Of a stretch of DNA of 64,000 nt, positions 17,932 to 27,328 are shown one piece after another. The translations under genes were made by a program, and so were the position numbers. A model generated the notes under the pieces. It did no database searches, was not told where the DNA came from, and saw only the letters and a list, made by a program, of their open reading frames with translations. This stretch comes from UQRS01 sp050946935 (GTDB lineage: Bacteria > Bacillota > Clostridia > Oscillospirales > Acutalibacteraceae), in NCBI GenBank assembly GCA_050946935.1, contig JBMNVR010000012.1, forward strand, positions 11,234 to 75,233, written 5' to 3'. The number at the start of each line of letters is the position of its first letter. The stretch's first letter is position 1.

Positions 17932-19623
17932 ATGAAGGTGGTCATTGTCGGAGGAGTGGCCGGCGGGGCGACTGCTGCCGCAAGGCTCCGACGCCTGGAT
18001 GAAAAAGCGGAAATTCTTCTGTTTGAACGGACGGGCTTTATTTCATACGCGAACTGCGGTTTGCCGTATTATGTCGGTGGCGTCATCAAAAGTGTCGAGG
18101 AATTAACCCTCCAGACGCCGGAGAGTTTTTGGAACCGTTTTCGCATCAAAGTGCGGGTGCGGCATGAGGTTGTTTCTATTGATACAAGCCGCAAAACCGT
18201 AATGGTGCGCGGGCTGGACACGGGGGAGGTGTTTGAGGAAACCTATGACAAGTTGATTCTTTCTCCCGGGGCGAAGCCGGTACAGCCTGAAATCTCCGCC
18301 GCCCGGTCCGAGCGGATTTTCACCCTCAGAACCGTAGAGGATACATTGCGTATCCGGGCGTTTTTGGAACGCGAAAAACCCAAAACCGCCGTATTGGCCG
18401 GTGGTGGGTATATCAGCCTGGAGATGGCGGAAAACCTAACGCAAATGGGCGTCCGGGTAACCGTCGTCCAACGGCAGGATCAGCTTCTTTCGCCCCTGGA
18501 TCCGGATATGGCCTGCCTTGTGCACGCGCTGTTCCGCCAAAAAGGCGTCGAATTGAAACTGGGCGGCGTGGTAACCGGATTGGAGGAGGATGGCGCGGCT
18601 ATCAAAGTTTTGTTGGAGAACGCGCCGCCTTTGCAAGCGGATATGGTTCTTCTCGCGATTGGAATCACACCGGACACTCACCTTGCAAAAGAAGCCGGAC
18701 TGGAGCTTGGCGTCAAAGGGAGCATTGCGGTCAATGAACGCATGGAAACCTCAAACCCTGACATTTACGCCGTGGGCGATGCGGTGGAAGTCCGGCATTT
18801 TGTCACGGGGCAAAAGGCGCTGCTGTCTCTGGCCGGGCCGGCCAATAAGCAGGGACGTATTGCGGCGGACAACATTTGCGGCGGCAGCAGCGTTTATAGA
18901 GGTGCTCAAGCTTCGTCGGTCATCAAGCTGTTTGATATGACTGTAGCGACAACGGGAATCAATGCGCGCATGGCGAAGGAAGCCGGGATAAAGTATGACC
19001 GCGTTGTCCTGTCTCCCGCTTCGCATGCATCCTATTATCCGGGCGGCAGTGTCATGACCATGAAGGTGCTGTATGAAACGGAAAGTGAAAAGATTCTCGG
19101 CGCGCAGATTGTTGGGTGGGATGGCGTGGATAAACGGATTGACGTTCTTGCCACCGCGATCCGCGCGGGTATGAAAGCAACCGAGCTTGCCGAGCTGGAT
19201 CTTGCCTATGCGCCGCCTTATTCTTCGGCAAAGGATCCGGTCAACATGGCCGGCTTTATGATTGAGAATATCCTCAGCGGCAAGGTTAAACAGTTTCATT
19301 ATGACGAGATCGACACGCTCCCCCGCGACGGAAGTGTAACCCTGCTGGATACGAGAACCTCCGGGGAGTATGAGCGGGGGCATGCTGACGGTTTTATAAA
19401 TGTTCCGGTGGATGATCTGCGGGAACGGTTGGATGAAATACCGCAGGAAAAGCCGGTTTATGTTATGTGTCAAAGCGGATTGCGAAGTTATCTGGCCTGT
19501 CGGATTCTTACGCAAAATGGGTATGACTGCTATAATTTTTCCGGCGGCTATCGCTTTTATGAAACGATCAGATGCGACAGGCTACAGTCGGTCTCCACAT
19601 ACCCATGCGGTATGGATAAATGA
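17932..19623 (+). CDS. CoA-disulfide reductase with C-terminal rhodanese domain
   Basis: A flavoprotein of 563 residues. The N-terminal FAD motif is VGGVAGGATAA and the single active-site cysteine lies in YANCGLPYY (C42), as in CoA-disulfide reductases. NAD(P)H and dimerisation domains follow, and a rhodanese domain occupies about the last 100 residues with its catalytic Cys in MCQSGLRSY. Enzymes of this CoADR-RHD type reduce CoA disulfides or persulfides and polysulfides with NAD(P)H. AGGAGA at 17921-17926 favours ATG 17932 over 17929. It follows the DUF134-NifX gene by 76 bases and ends at a strong terminator. Confidence 0.9.
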   Translation: MKVVIVGGVAGGATAAARLRRLDEKAEILLFERTGFISYANCGLPYYVGGVIKSVEELTLQTPESFWNRFRIKVRVRHEVVSIDTSRKTVMVRGLDTGEVFEETYDKLILSPGAKPVQPEISAARSERIFTLRTVEDTLRIRAFLEREKPKTAVLAGGGYISLEMAENLTQMGVRVTVVQRQDQLLSPLDPDMACLVHALFRQKGVELKLGGVVTGLEEDGAAIKVLLENAPPLQADMVLLAIGITPDTHLAKEAGLELGVKGSIAVNERMETSNPDIYAVGDAVEVRHFVTGQKALLSLAGPANKQGRIAADNICGGSSVYRGAQASSVIKLFDMTVATTGINARMAKEAGIKYDRVVLSPASHASYYPGGSVMTMKVLYETESEKILGAQIVGWDGVDKRIDVLATAIRAGMKATELAELDLAYAPPYSSAKDPVNMAGFMIENILSGKVKQFHYDEIDTLPRDGSVTLLDTRTSGEYERGHADGFINVPVDDLRERLDEIPQEKPVYVMCQSGLRSYLACRILTQNGYDCYNFSGGYRFYETIRCDRLQSVSTYPCGMDK

Positions 19624-19672
19624 GAAATCCTGTATATTTTGGTTTGGATCAGGAAAATTGAAACCAATATAA

Positions 19673-19718
19673 GAAAACGTCGCCCGGCAACATTTTGAGT
19701 TGCCGGGCGACGTTTTCT
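19673..19718. terminator. Bidirectional terminator between CoADR and lysC
   Basis: An 18 to 20 base-pair stem of the form AAAACGTCGCCCGGCAAC / GTTGCCGGGCGACGTTTT with A-rich and T-rich flanks serves the convergent genes on both sides. Confidence 0.9.
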
Positions 19719-19837
19719 TATTCGTGCTTTAGCAGAGAATTTGTCCGCCTTTTACGGTGTTGAGAGAGCGGATAAATTCCCGGCAGCAAAAAATAGTCGC
19801 CGCCGGGGACCGATGTTGTTCCGCTTTAATTTGGCGG

Positions 19838-21049
19838 TTATTTTTTGAAAAAAGCGTCGTGCACCGCCTGCACAGCACGGTCGGCGCCCTCGGCCTCGAT
19901 CAGGACCGAAATCTTGATCTCGCTGGTCGAGATCATCTGGATGTTGATCCCGGCGTTGTACAACGCTTCAAACATATTGGAGGCAACGCCCGGATGGGTT
20001 TCCATACCGGCGCCGACGACCGAGACCTTGCAAACCGATTCGTCATAAAAGCAGCTTTCCCCGCCGTTCGCGGCCGAAAACTCCTCGGTAACGGCCAGCG
20101 CCTCTTTTCCCTGATCCTTCGGCACGGTGAAGGTGATGTCCTTGGTGCCGCCGCGGCCAACCGATTGCAGAATGATGTCCACATTGATTCGTTTCTGCCC
20201 GAGCTTGGAGAACAGCTTGAATGCGACGCCGGGGCTGTCGGGTACGCCGATCACCGAAATACGCGCCACATTGTTGTCCTTGGCAACCCCTCTGATTAAC
20301 ATTTTTTCCATCTTGACAACCTCCTTCACGATCGTGCCCGGCTTGCGCTCCAGGCTGGAGAGCACTTCCAGCTCTACATTATATTTTTTGGCCATTTCGA
20401 CCGACCGATTGTTGAGAACCTGCGCCCCGAGGGTGGCCAGTTCCAGCATTTCGTCATAGGTGATCTCATTCATCTTCAAAGTGCCGGTCACCTTGCGCGG
20501 ATCAGCGGTATAAACCCCGTCCACATCGGTGTATATTTGGCAGACGTCTGCCTTGATCGCGGCTGCGATGGCCACCGCGCTGGTGTCCGAGCCGCCCCGG
20601 CCGAGCGTGGTGATGTCATCATATTTGTTGATGCCCTGGAACCCGGCGACAATGATGATGTTTTTCTTGGCCAGCTCAGCTTCCAGTCGATCGGTATTCA
20701 GATTCTTGATCCGCGCGGCCGAGTGGTTGGAGTCGGTGTTGAACCCTGCCTGCCATCCGAGGAGGGAGACGACGGGGAAGCCCATCCGCTCGATCGCCAT
20801 GGCCAGCAGCGCGATGGAAATTTCCTCCCCTGCGGCGAGAAGCATATCCATCTCCCGCTTGGAGGGGCCGTCGGGACTGATCTCCGCCGCCTTGGCGATC
20901 AGGTCGTCGGTGGTGTCCCCCTGGGCGGAGACAACGACGATCACGTCGTTGCCCTTTTTATAGTCGTCGGTGATGATTCCCGCCACGTTGCGGATGCGTT
21001 CGGCGTCTTTTACCGACGTGCCGCCAAATTTTTTTACAATCAAACTCAT
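19838..21049 (-). CDS. lysC: Aspartate kinase
   Basis: A 403-residue aspartokinase that phosphorylates L-aspartate, the first step toward Lys, Met and Thr. It has the KFGGTS motif at the N-terminus, the GRGGSD ATP/aspartate region, and two C-terminal ACT domains (about 265-403) for amino-acid feedback. ATG 21049 (MSLIVKKFGG) is the start, with AAAGGA upstream; a longer in-frame extension has no support. It is the last gene of the operon regulator-hom-thrB-lysC, so it may serve threonine synthesis; which amino acid inhibits it cannot be told from the sequence. Confidence 0.95.
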   Translation of the reverse strand: MSLIVKKFGGTSVKDAERIRNVAGIITDDYKKGNDVIVVVSAQGDTTDDLIAKAAEISPDGPSKREMDMLLAAGEEISIALLAMAIERMGFPVVSLLGWQAGFNTDSNHSAARIKNLNTDRLEAELAKKNIIIVAGFQGINKYDDITTLGRGGSDTSAVAIAAAIKADVCQIYTDVDGVYTADPRKVTGTLKMNEITYDEMLELATLGAQVLNNRSVEMAKKYNVELEVLSSLERKPGTIVKEVVKMEKMLIRGVAKDNNVARISVIGVPDSPGVAFKLFSKLGQKRINVDIILQSVGRGGTKDITFTVPKDQGKEALAVTEEFSAANGGESCFYDESVCKVSVVGAGMETHPGVASNMFEALYNAGINIQMISTSEIKISVLIEAEGADRAVQAVHDAFFKK

Positions 21050-21191
21050 AGAAAAATGCTCATTCCTTTCCCAATACTGCTGGTCCAAAATATGCCGCAC
21101 CGATCGGACGGGGTCATCCCTTTCGTTACAGAACGATGCGGAGGGGGCGCGCCGCCTTTTCGGAAAAACGCGTTTTGCAGACGGCCGCCGT

Positions 21192-22115
21192 TCACTCTGT
21201 TCCTGCGGTTTGCAAACTCGCCGAAACCTCTGTCACAGAGGCGCCAACCTCGTCCACCGAGAGAAGGGCGTCGCGCCAGTCGAAGATACCGGCCAGTTTG
21301 AGCCGGGTGAGGGCATCGGTCGCGAAGGTGTGGTTTTGCTTATCAATAATCGCCATGATGGTTGATCCGGCCCCGCTGATATACACGCCGTAGGCACCCA
21401 GCTCCCGCGCGATGCGGAAGGCGGCTTCTCCCCCCTGAATCAGGCCGAGACGGTAGGGCTGGTGCAGCCGGTCACCGGTTGCGATCTTCAGATTTTCGAA
21501 ATCCCCTGAAAAGAGGGCGGCGGTCATCAGCGCCGCGCGGGAGAGGTTGTAAACCGCATCGGCCCGCGACACGCTGTCGGGCAAAACTGACCGGGCGTGC
21601 GCGGTGGGAAGGGGGCGCTGCGGGATCAGTGCGACAAATCGGAAGGCGTCATTGACCGGCACACTGACCGAATAGACCCGTCCGGCTTCCATTGCACTGG
21701 TGACCAGTCCGCCTAAGATCGCGGGTGCAACGTTGTCAGGATGCCCTTCCAGTGCGGCGGCGAGGTTTAACAGCTCCGCTTTTTCCAGCGGGTCGCCGAG
21801 CAGTCGGTTGGCCCCCAGCAGGCCGGCAACAAGGCAGGCTGACGAGCTGCCGAGTCCGCGGGACATGGGGATCACATTGCTCTGCCGCAGCGTCAGTCCG
21901 TGAAACGGCCGGCCGCAGATGTCATACAGCCGCCGGGCGGTGTCGTAAATTAAATTGGTTTGGTCGTCGGGCACCGCCACCTCGTCCAGAGAGGCGATGT
22001 CGCAGCAGTCGCTTTCCTCCATATACACCGTGTTGTACATGGTCAGCGCCAGGCCGAGGGAATCAAAGCCGGAGCCTAAATTGGCGCTGGTGGCGGGTAC
22101 CTGTATTTTCAGCAA
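21192..22115 (-). CDS. thrB: Homoserine kinase
   Basis: A 307-residue GHMP-family kinase that converts homoserine to O-phosphohomoserine. It begins VPATSANLGSGFDSLG, carries the ATP-binding segment SRGLGSSSA, and ends with the YISGAGST motif. The start is TTG 22115, with AAGGA about 10 bases upstream, because no ATG or GTG gives a full N-terminus. It lies between hom and lysC on the minus strand with small gaps. Threonine synthase (thrC) is not in the window. Confidence 0.93.
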   Translation of the reverse strand: MLKIQVPATSANLGSGFDSLGLALTMYNTVYMEESDCCDIASLDEVAVPDDQTNLIYDTARRLYDICGRPFHGLTLRQSNVIPMSRGLGSSSACLVAGLLGANRLLGDPLEKAELLNLAAALEGHPDNVAPAILGGLVTSAMEAGRVYSVSVPVNDAFRFVALIPQRPLPTAHARSVLPDSVSRADAVYNLSRAALMTAALFSGDFENLKIATGDRLHQPYRLGLIQGGEAAFRIARELGAYGVYISGAGSTIMAIIDKQNHTFATDALTRLKLAGIFDWRDALLSVDEVGASVTEVSASLQTAGTE

Positions 22116-22152
22116 ACGCGATCACATCCTTGGCGTTACTCTGTTTTGGGGG

Positions 22153-23394
22153 TTATTTCAGGGTGCGGATGGTTTTTCCGACCTTCAGGTTCATCAGGTC
22201 GCCCAGAGAAGCCATCAGGTCTTTTTCTTTCCCGGGACCGGTGACAAAGGCCAGTTCATGCGCGTCCTCTCCCGCGCGGGTGAGAAGCTGCGCGTCGGGG
22301 AAAACGGTTTTCAGCTCGGATACGGCCGCCGCTTTGGAGTCGGCGCTGCCGTGCACATAAAGGCTGACGGTATCCTCGCGATGGTCGGCGACATAACCGT
22401 CCCGACCCTCCTCCCAAGAGAGGTATTTGCGCGCCTGTAAATGCTTGACGCAGTCCACCACGTCGGCGACCACCGCACTGGCGGTCGGGAGTTTGCCGGC
22501 GCCCCTGCCATAGAACATGACGTCGCCGACCTCGTCCCCGCGGACAAGAATGGCGTTGAACACGTCGTCGACGGTGGAAAGCTGGCTTTCCCGGCTGACG
22601 AGAGCAGGATAGACGGTTGCCACAATGCGCCCGCCCCCGATGGCGCGGGCGCGCCCGATCAGCTTGATGACCGCGTTGTAATCGGCGGCGTAGGCAACAT
22701 CCTCCAGCGTGATGGACGAGATGCCCTCGGTGTATACCTGCCGGGGATAGACGTGGTGGCCGAAGGCCAAAGAGGCCAAAATACAGATTTTCCGGCAGGC
22801 GTCATGGCCGTCGATGTCGGCCGAGGGATCCCGCTCGGCATAGCCCAGCTTCTGCGCCAGAGCCAGCGCGGCCGAAAAGGACATTCCTTCACGGATCATT
22901 TTGGTCAGGATAAAGTTGGTGGTTCCGTTCAGAATACCCGCAACCTCTTCAATATGATTGGCACAAAGGCACTGACTCATCGGGCGGAGGACAGGAATGC
23001 CGCCGCCGACGCTTGCCTCAAACAGGAAATTGACACCCCTCGCCTCCGCGATATGGAGAAGCTCGCAGCCCTTTTCGGCTACCAGCTCTTTGTTGGAGGT
23101 GCAGACGCTTTTCCCGGCTTCCAGGCATCGCCTGACAAAATCGTAAGCTGGGTGGACGCCGCCCATAACCTCCACCACAACGCGGACGTCCGGGTCCTTT
23201 TCGATGATTTCAAAATCGCGGATAAATTTATCTGCGTAGGGTAAGCCGGGGAATTCCCGCAGGTCGAGAATATATTTGATAAATATATCGTGCTTGCATT
23301 TTTGCTCGATTGTGTCGTGGTTTTTGAGCAGCACTTCCACCACGCCGGAGCCGACCACGCCGTGTCCCATGACGGCAATATCTATTTTTTTCAC
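22153..23394 (-). CDS. hom: Homoserine dehydrogenase
   Basis: A 413-residue enzyme that reduces aspartate semialdehyde to homoserine. The N-terminal Rossmann motif reads MGHGVVGSGVVEVL, the catalytic region contains GILNGTTNFIL and the ADPSADIDGHDA segment, and a C-terminal ACT domain (about 330-413) allows feedback control. It starts at GTG 23394 after GGAAGG. It lies 104 bases after the HTH-ACT regulator gene and 37 bases before thrB. Confidence 0.94.
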   Translation of the reverse strand: MKKIDIAVMGHGVVGSGVVEVLLKNHDTIEQKCKHDIFIKYILDLREFPGLPYADKFIRDFEIIEKDPDVRVVVEVMGGVHPAYDFVRRCLEAGKSVCTSNKELVAEKGCELLHIAEARGVNFLFEASVGGGIPVLRPMSQCLCANHIEEVAGILNGTTNFILTKMIREGMSFSAALALAQKLGYAERDPSADIDGHDACRKICILASLAFGHHVYPRQVYTEGISSITLEDVAYAADYNAVIKLIGRARAIGGGRIVATVYPALVSRESQLSTVDDVFNAILVRGDEVGDVMFYGRGAGKLPTASAVVADVVDCVKHLQARKYLSWEEGRDGYVADHREDTVSLYVHGSADSKAAAVSELKTVFPDAQLLTRAGEDAHELAFVTGPGKEKDLMASLGDLMNLKVGKTIRTLK

Positions 23395-23498
23395 ATTTCT
23401 CTTCCTTCCGTTTGCATGTTCCGCTGTTTTATGGCTTTCAACCTGCCGGTATAGGGGAGAGGGCGTTCGTCCGCAAAAAACGGGCGGTACGCCGACGG

Positions 23499-23951
23499 TT
23501 ATTCCCCCAATATTTGTTCGAGACTGACCACCCCGTCGATCTGCCGCAGCGCGTCGATCAGCTCCTCCAAATTCGAGCGGAGGAGTTTTGTGCGGATCGA
23601 AAGACTGACCGACGCCGCGCCGTCAATCGGAATATTCTGGTTGACGGTCAGGATGTTGGCGCCGTTTTCCGCAAGTCGGCCAATCAGGGTGGACAGCACC
23701 CCGGGCGAGTCGCGAAGGACGGTGTGTATGGTGATGATGCGCCCCTCCTCCGCCGGATTGTAGGCAAACACGCAGTCGCGGTATTTGTAAAAGGCGCTGC
23801 GGGAAATGCCGGAGAGACGCGCGGCCTCGCTCGCCGTCTTGACCGTGCCGGAGGCGAGAAGCTGTTTGGCCTCCACAACCCGCTGAAATACGGGTGGGAG
23901 CACCGACGGCTGGATCAGCAATAAATTTGGCTTGGGCAAAATGTCCACCAC
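23499..23951 (-). CDS. HTH-ACT regulator of the PheB/ThrR (UPF0735) type
   Basis: A 150-residue protein with a helix-turn-helix-like segment (ASEAARLSGISRSAFYKY, about 40-57) followed by an ACT domain (about 70-147, HTVLRDSPGVLSTLIGRLAE). From memory the Bacillus relative is a DNA-binding regulator of threonine genes; treat that link as recollection. It is the first gene of an operon with hom, thrB and lysC, and an inverted repeat overlaps the predicted transcription start, so autoregulated control of threonine synthesis is likely. It starts at GTG 23951 after AGGTGG. Confidence 0.82.
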   Translation of the reverse strand: MVDILPKPNLLLIQPSVLPPVFQRVVEAKQLLASGTVKTASEAARLSGISRSAFYKYRDCVFAYNPAEEGRIITIHTVLRDSPGVLSTLIGRLAENGANILTVNQNIPIDGAASVSLSIRTKLLRSNLEELIDALRQIDGVVSLEQILGE

Positions 23952-23958
23952 CTACATA

Positions 23959-23976
23959 CAAGTGTTTTCGCACTTG
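23959..23976 (-). promoter_or_regulatory. Inverted-repeat operator at the threonine operon start
   Basis: CAAGTG, six bases, CACTTG. It lies just downstream of the minus-strand -10 box, across the expected transcription start, a typical repressor position. Confidence 0.5.
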
Positions 23977-23980
23977 ATAC

Positions 23981-24009
23981 ATTCTATCATATTATCCCGC
24001 CGCCTGCAA
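23981..24009 (-). promoter_or_regulatory. Promoter of the regulator-hom-thrB-lysC operon
   Basis: On the minus strand, TTGCAG (24009-24004), a 17-base spacer and TAGAAT (23986-23981). Confidence 0.6.
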
Positions 24010-24163
24010 GGTGATAAAAGCAATAAAGATTCACGCAATCCGGAAAGCAAGTTTGTGATTTCTGATGTGCCGGTGGGGAAGGTGGTATGTTTTTAACCAT
24101 GAAAACGGAGGACAGGCCGTGGCGTGCAGAGGATATGTTTACAAAATGTTTTAAATAAAAAGC

Positions 24164-24192
24164 TTGATAGACAGGATAAAATAGGATAATAT
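24164..24192 (+). promoter_or_regulatory. Promoter of the AI-2E-family permease gene
   Basis: TTGATA (24164-24169), 17 bases, TAATAT (24187-24192). Divergent from the threonine operon promoter. Confidence 0.7.
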
Positions 24193-24242
24193 AATTAAAT
24201 GAAAGCAAGAAAATTATGCCATTGCGGCGGTGGAGGTTTGGC

Positions 24243-25388
24243 ATGACCTACGATTCCAAAAAGCGATTCTTGATCAATGTCGTTTTTGCGGCGGTTGTGG
24301 CCGCGATCGCCTTTTTTTGCATGAAGTTCTTATCCGGGTATCTTTTGCCTCTGGTGATTGGCGTGCTCATTGCCGCGCTGATCCAGCGCCCGATTAACTT
24401 CTTGTTTAAAAAGACCAGGATTCCTCGTTCCATCTGGGCGGTGTTTTTGGTATTGATCTCCTTTTCTGCGGTGATTACGCTGGCTGTTTTTTTGGGCTAT
24501 CAGTTTTATTTGCAGATTCAGAATCTGATCAACTATCTGATTTCCAATATCCCGGCGCTTACTGCGTTTTTTGCAAAGCAGGATTTGGCCTCTCTTCCGA
24601 TTTTTGAGAATATGCCGCAGTCGATCATCGACAGCCTGTCCAACGCGCCGGCGACCATTGTCGACAGCCTGACCGGCACACTGACAGGCTGGGTAACCGG
24701 CTTCGCGACCAACATGGCCTCGGCCGCGCCGGCCGGTATCATCACCTTTGTGGTGACCATCATCGCAACCTGTTATGTGGCCAAGGATTACACTGTGATC
24801 AAGGCGTTTATCAAAAAACAGATTCCCCAAAAATATGTCCAGATCTGCGGGGATGTCAAACGACTGTTTTCCAACAACCTGCTGAAGGTCGGTAAGGGCT
24901 ATCTGATTTTGATGGGCATTACTCTTGTTGAATTGTCGGTCGGCTTGCTGATCCTGCGGGTAAACTTTGCGATACCGCTGGCTGCGCTGATCGCGGTGGT
25001 CGATATTCTCCCCGTACTGGGCGTCGGCACCGTGCTGCTGCCCTGGGCGGCTATGAGCTGTATTTCTGGGGATTTCTTCCAGGCGATCGGACTGGTCGTG
25101 ATGTATGTGATTATTACCATCGTTCGTCAGGTGCTTGAGCCGAAGGTCATCTCGACCCAGATCGGACTGTTCCCGCTGGTTACGCTGCTTTCCATGTATG
25201 TCGGTTTGAAGCTGTTCGGATTTTTCGGCATGGTTGGCTTTCCGCTGGTGCTCATTGTGATCACGGCGCTGCAAAAGGATGGCAAGATCCGCATCTGGCA
25301 GCCGTTGACGCCGGAGGATATTGAAGCGGAAAAACAGGTGATCTATGGTTCGCACACACATAAGCCAAAAGAAAAAGATAAATCATGA
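24243..25388 (+). CDS. AI-2E family (YtvI/PerM-type) membrane transporter
   Basis: A 381-residue membrane protein with a paired N-terminal hydrophobic region, a central soluble segment (about 75-150) and several C-terminal helices including the conserved block EPKVISTQIGLFPLVTLLSMY. The family includes exporters of small molecules and ions; the substrate is not predictable. ATG 24243 follows GGTGGAGG. It appears monocistronic, with its own promoter and a downstream terminator. Confidence 0.88.
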   Translation: MTYDSKKRFLINVVFAAVVAAIAFFCMKFLSGYLLPLVIGVLIAALIQRPINFLFKKTRIPRSIWAVFLVLISFSAVITLAVFLGYQFYLQIQNLINYLISNIPALTAFFAKQDLASLPIFENMPQSIIDSLSNAPATIVDSLTGTLTGWVTGFATNMASAAPAGIITFVVTIIATCYVAKDYTVIKAFIKKQIPQKYVQICGDVKRLFSNNLLKVGKGYLILMGITLVELSVGLLILRVNFAIPLAALIAVVDILPVLGVGTVLLPWAAMSCISGDFFQAIGLVVMYVIITIVRQVLEPKVISTQIGLFPLVTLLSMYVGLKLFGFFGMVGFPLVLIVITALQKDGKIRIWQPLTPEDIEAEKQVIYGSHTHKPKEKDKS

Positions 25389-25523
25389 TGCTCTTCGATA
25401 CTACGCGGCGTTTGGTTGTGAACGCCTTTGACAGCTAAGCGGTACGTTGCCTGCTGTGGAGTTGGTCGCTCTTGTGCGCCAGGCCGTTTGGTATCGGCCG
25501 GAAAGCACCGTGTACGAAAATGA

Positions 25524-25570
25524 AAACAAGCCGCCGCCGGGTCATGTGCCCGTGCGAGCGGCTTGTTTTT
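25524..25570. terminator. Bidirectional terminator between the permease and zinc-ribbon genes
   Basis: AAACAAGCCGC (25524-25534) pairs with GCGGCTTGTTT (25558-25568), followed by T residues. Confidence 0.85.
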
Positions 25571-25591
25571 TTGCGCGGTGAATTTTGTGCT

Positions 25592-26533
25592 TTATTCCGC
25601 AGACGCTTCGTTCTTGCGCATGGCGGCGCGGTAGCGTAAAGCCAGCACGCCGATCAGAATCGCGCCGATCGCGCCGCAGACGGCTACGATGGTGGAGAAG
25701 ATCGAGTTCAGTCCGCCTACCGTGATCTGCTCGGTTATGCGGGCGTCGAAAAGAATGTCCTGTCCGGCCTCCGCCAGCAGATCCTCCGCCGCATAGAGTA
25801 TCCGGTAGAGCATGGCGTTGATTTCCTCACTGAAAACGAAGGTCAGCACAGAGGAAACCAGGGAGACAACGCCCGAAAGGATGCTGAATACCGCCAGCGG
25901 CGCAGCTGAACGACAGGCCGGAAAACCGCTGGTCGCCGTTTGCTTGACGCTGCCGAGAAAGCGATAGGCGAATAAACTGTAAAGAAACGCGAGTATGAGA
26001 GCGCCTACTCCAACCGAAAGCAGGACCGCGATCAGGTATATGGGGACATAATAATCGCTGCTGTAATAATAAAAAGAGCCAACGACCGCCAGCAAACCCG
26101 TTGCGGCGAGAAGTGCCGTAAAGGCCAGGGCGTCAAGAATCATGCCGATCATTTTGATCGCGCGGAGAATGGTCAGCCCGCCGGTCGACAGCAAGCGTCC
26201 GGCCGGCTTTTTGCAGGTGTAGTACAGCAGCCAGAACGCAATACAGGTTAAAATGGCCATGATCGGAAAATTGAAATTGAAACGGAATCCCAGATAATTG
26301 CTGCTGTAATTGGTGTATGCCGTGAAATTGGGGATGGAGAGCGCCGTGGCCAGTGTTTGTAAAATGGCCAGAAAGAGCATCGCGCCCGAGCCGCCGATTT
26401 TTCGTATCCGGGTGACAGCCGCCGGCTCCACCGGTGCGGTGTCGGCATAGGCGCCGCTCATCAGGCTGCCGCACGCTTCGCAAAAGACGGCATTTTCCGG
26501 GTTTTCCCGGGTGCAATTCGGACAAACCGCCAT
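25592..26533 (-). CDS. Zinc-ribbon membrane protein of unknown function
   Basis: A 313-residue protein starting with a zinc ribbon (CPNC at 4-7 and CEAC at 18-21), a short linker, and about five or six hydrophobic helices. Zinc-ribbon plus transmembrane proteins are common in Firmicutes, and most have no known role. GGAGG precedes the ATG, and a near-consensus promoter lies upstream. Confidence 0.75.
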   Translation of the reverse strand: MAVCPNCTRENPENAVFCEACGSLMSGAYADTAPVEPAAVTRIRKIGGSGAMLFLAILQTLATALSIPNFTAYTNYSSNYLGFRFNFNFPIMAILTCIAFWLLYYTCKKPAGRLLSTGGLTILRAIKMIGMILDALAFTALLAATGLLAVVGSFYYYSSDYYVPIYLIAVLLSVGVGALILAFLYSLFAYRFLGSVKQTATSGFPACRSAAPLAVFSILSGVVSLVSSVLTFVFSEEINAMLYRILYAAEDLLAEAGQDILFDARITEQITVGGLNSIFSTIVAVCGAIGAILIGVLALRYRAAMRKNEASAE

Positions 26534-26561
26534 AATAAAACCTCCTAATCCTGTTTTCTAC

Positions 26562-26590
26562 ATTATGACAAGAATTTCTCCCCCTGTCAA
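26562..26590 (-). promoter_or_regulatory. Promoter of the zinc-ribbon membrane protein gene
   Basis: On the minus strand, TTGACA (26590-26585), 17 bases, CATAAT (26567-26562). Confidence 0.75.
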
Positions 26591-26735
26591 GTTTTTTCAA
26601 ATGCACTTTTACTTTCCTTTCGTCATATATTGAATCGAGGCGAAAAAACAAACCGGCGGGGAAGCCTCATCGGTTTGACGGTGCATTTGTGCGCATGATA
26701 CTTTCGCCTGAAATCAGAAAGGGAAGTGTAAAAAT

Positions 26736-26990
26736 ATGACGATGCCTTATGATACCGATTGCGGGCGGCGGGAGAATAGACGGGAAGACGAGCACCGTCC
26801 GTGCAGATGCTGTTCGGCGATCATTTACACCGTGCTGGTCGGCCTGCTGGCCGCCGCGCTCGGTTTGGTGTTCGGCGCGCTGCTGGCAGTTCCGGTGTTT
26901 TTTGCTTTGCCGGTAATTCTTGTCTTTGCGGCGATTATTGCAATATTGATCGTTTTGAAAATCATTACTGATTTTTGCGCCAGACGATAG
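26736..26990 (+). CDS. Small membrane protein
   Basis: 84 residues: a charged, Arg- and Cys-containing N-terminus (RRENRREDEHRPCRCC) followed by about 45 hydrophobic residues that could form two membrane helices. AAAGGGAAG precedes the ATG. I recognise no family. A hairpin ends the unit at 27004-27038. Confidence 0.55.
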   Translation: MTMPYDTDCGRRENRREDEHRPCRCCSAIIYTVLVGLLAAALGLVFGALLAVPVFFALPVILVFAAIIAILIVLKIITDFCARR

Positions 26991-27003
26991 TTTCCTTCGT
27001 GTT

Positions 27004-27038
27004 TTCGCCGGCACCGAAGCGTTTTTCGTGCCGGCGAA
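27004..27038 (+). terminator. Hairpin after the small membrane protein gene
   Basis: TTCGCCGGCAC (27004-27014) pairs with GTGCCGGCGAA (27028-27038); only a short T run follows. The rest of 27039-27328 holds the pcrA promoter and no gene that I can see. Confidence 0.6.
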
Positions 27039-27191
27039 GCTTTATCCCGGGGACGGATCGGCAACCGCTCCCTGTAGGGGCCTTGGATGAAACGCAGGGC
27101 CGCTTTGCGGCGCGCCCTTTTTTGATTTGCCCCAAAATGATGAGGAAGCCGCGGCAAAACTTAAAAATCGGTGCGCGGATGAAAAATGGAA

Positions 27192-27220
27192 TTGCTTTTC
27201 GCGCAGATTTATAGTAAAAT
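27192..27220 (+). promoter_or_regulatory. Promoter of the pcrA-like gene
   Basis: TTGCTT (27192-27197), 17 bases, TAAAAT (27215-27220), about 110 bases before the start codon. Confidence 0.6.
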
Positions 27221-27328
27221 AAAATGTAAATCTTTAGACGATGGATTTTCCGTAAGCGGCGAGAATACGCTTCGGCCGGGATTGGCTCTCCGCCGTTTTA
27301 CGGGACAGAAAAAAGACAGGAGAAAATC

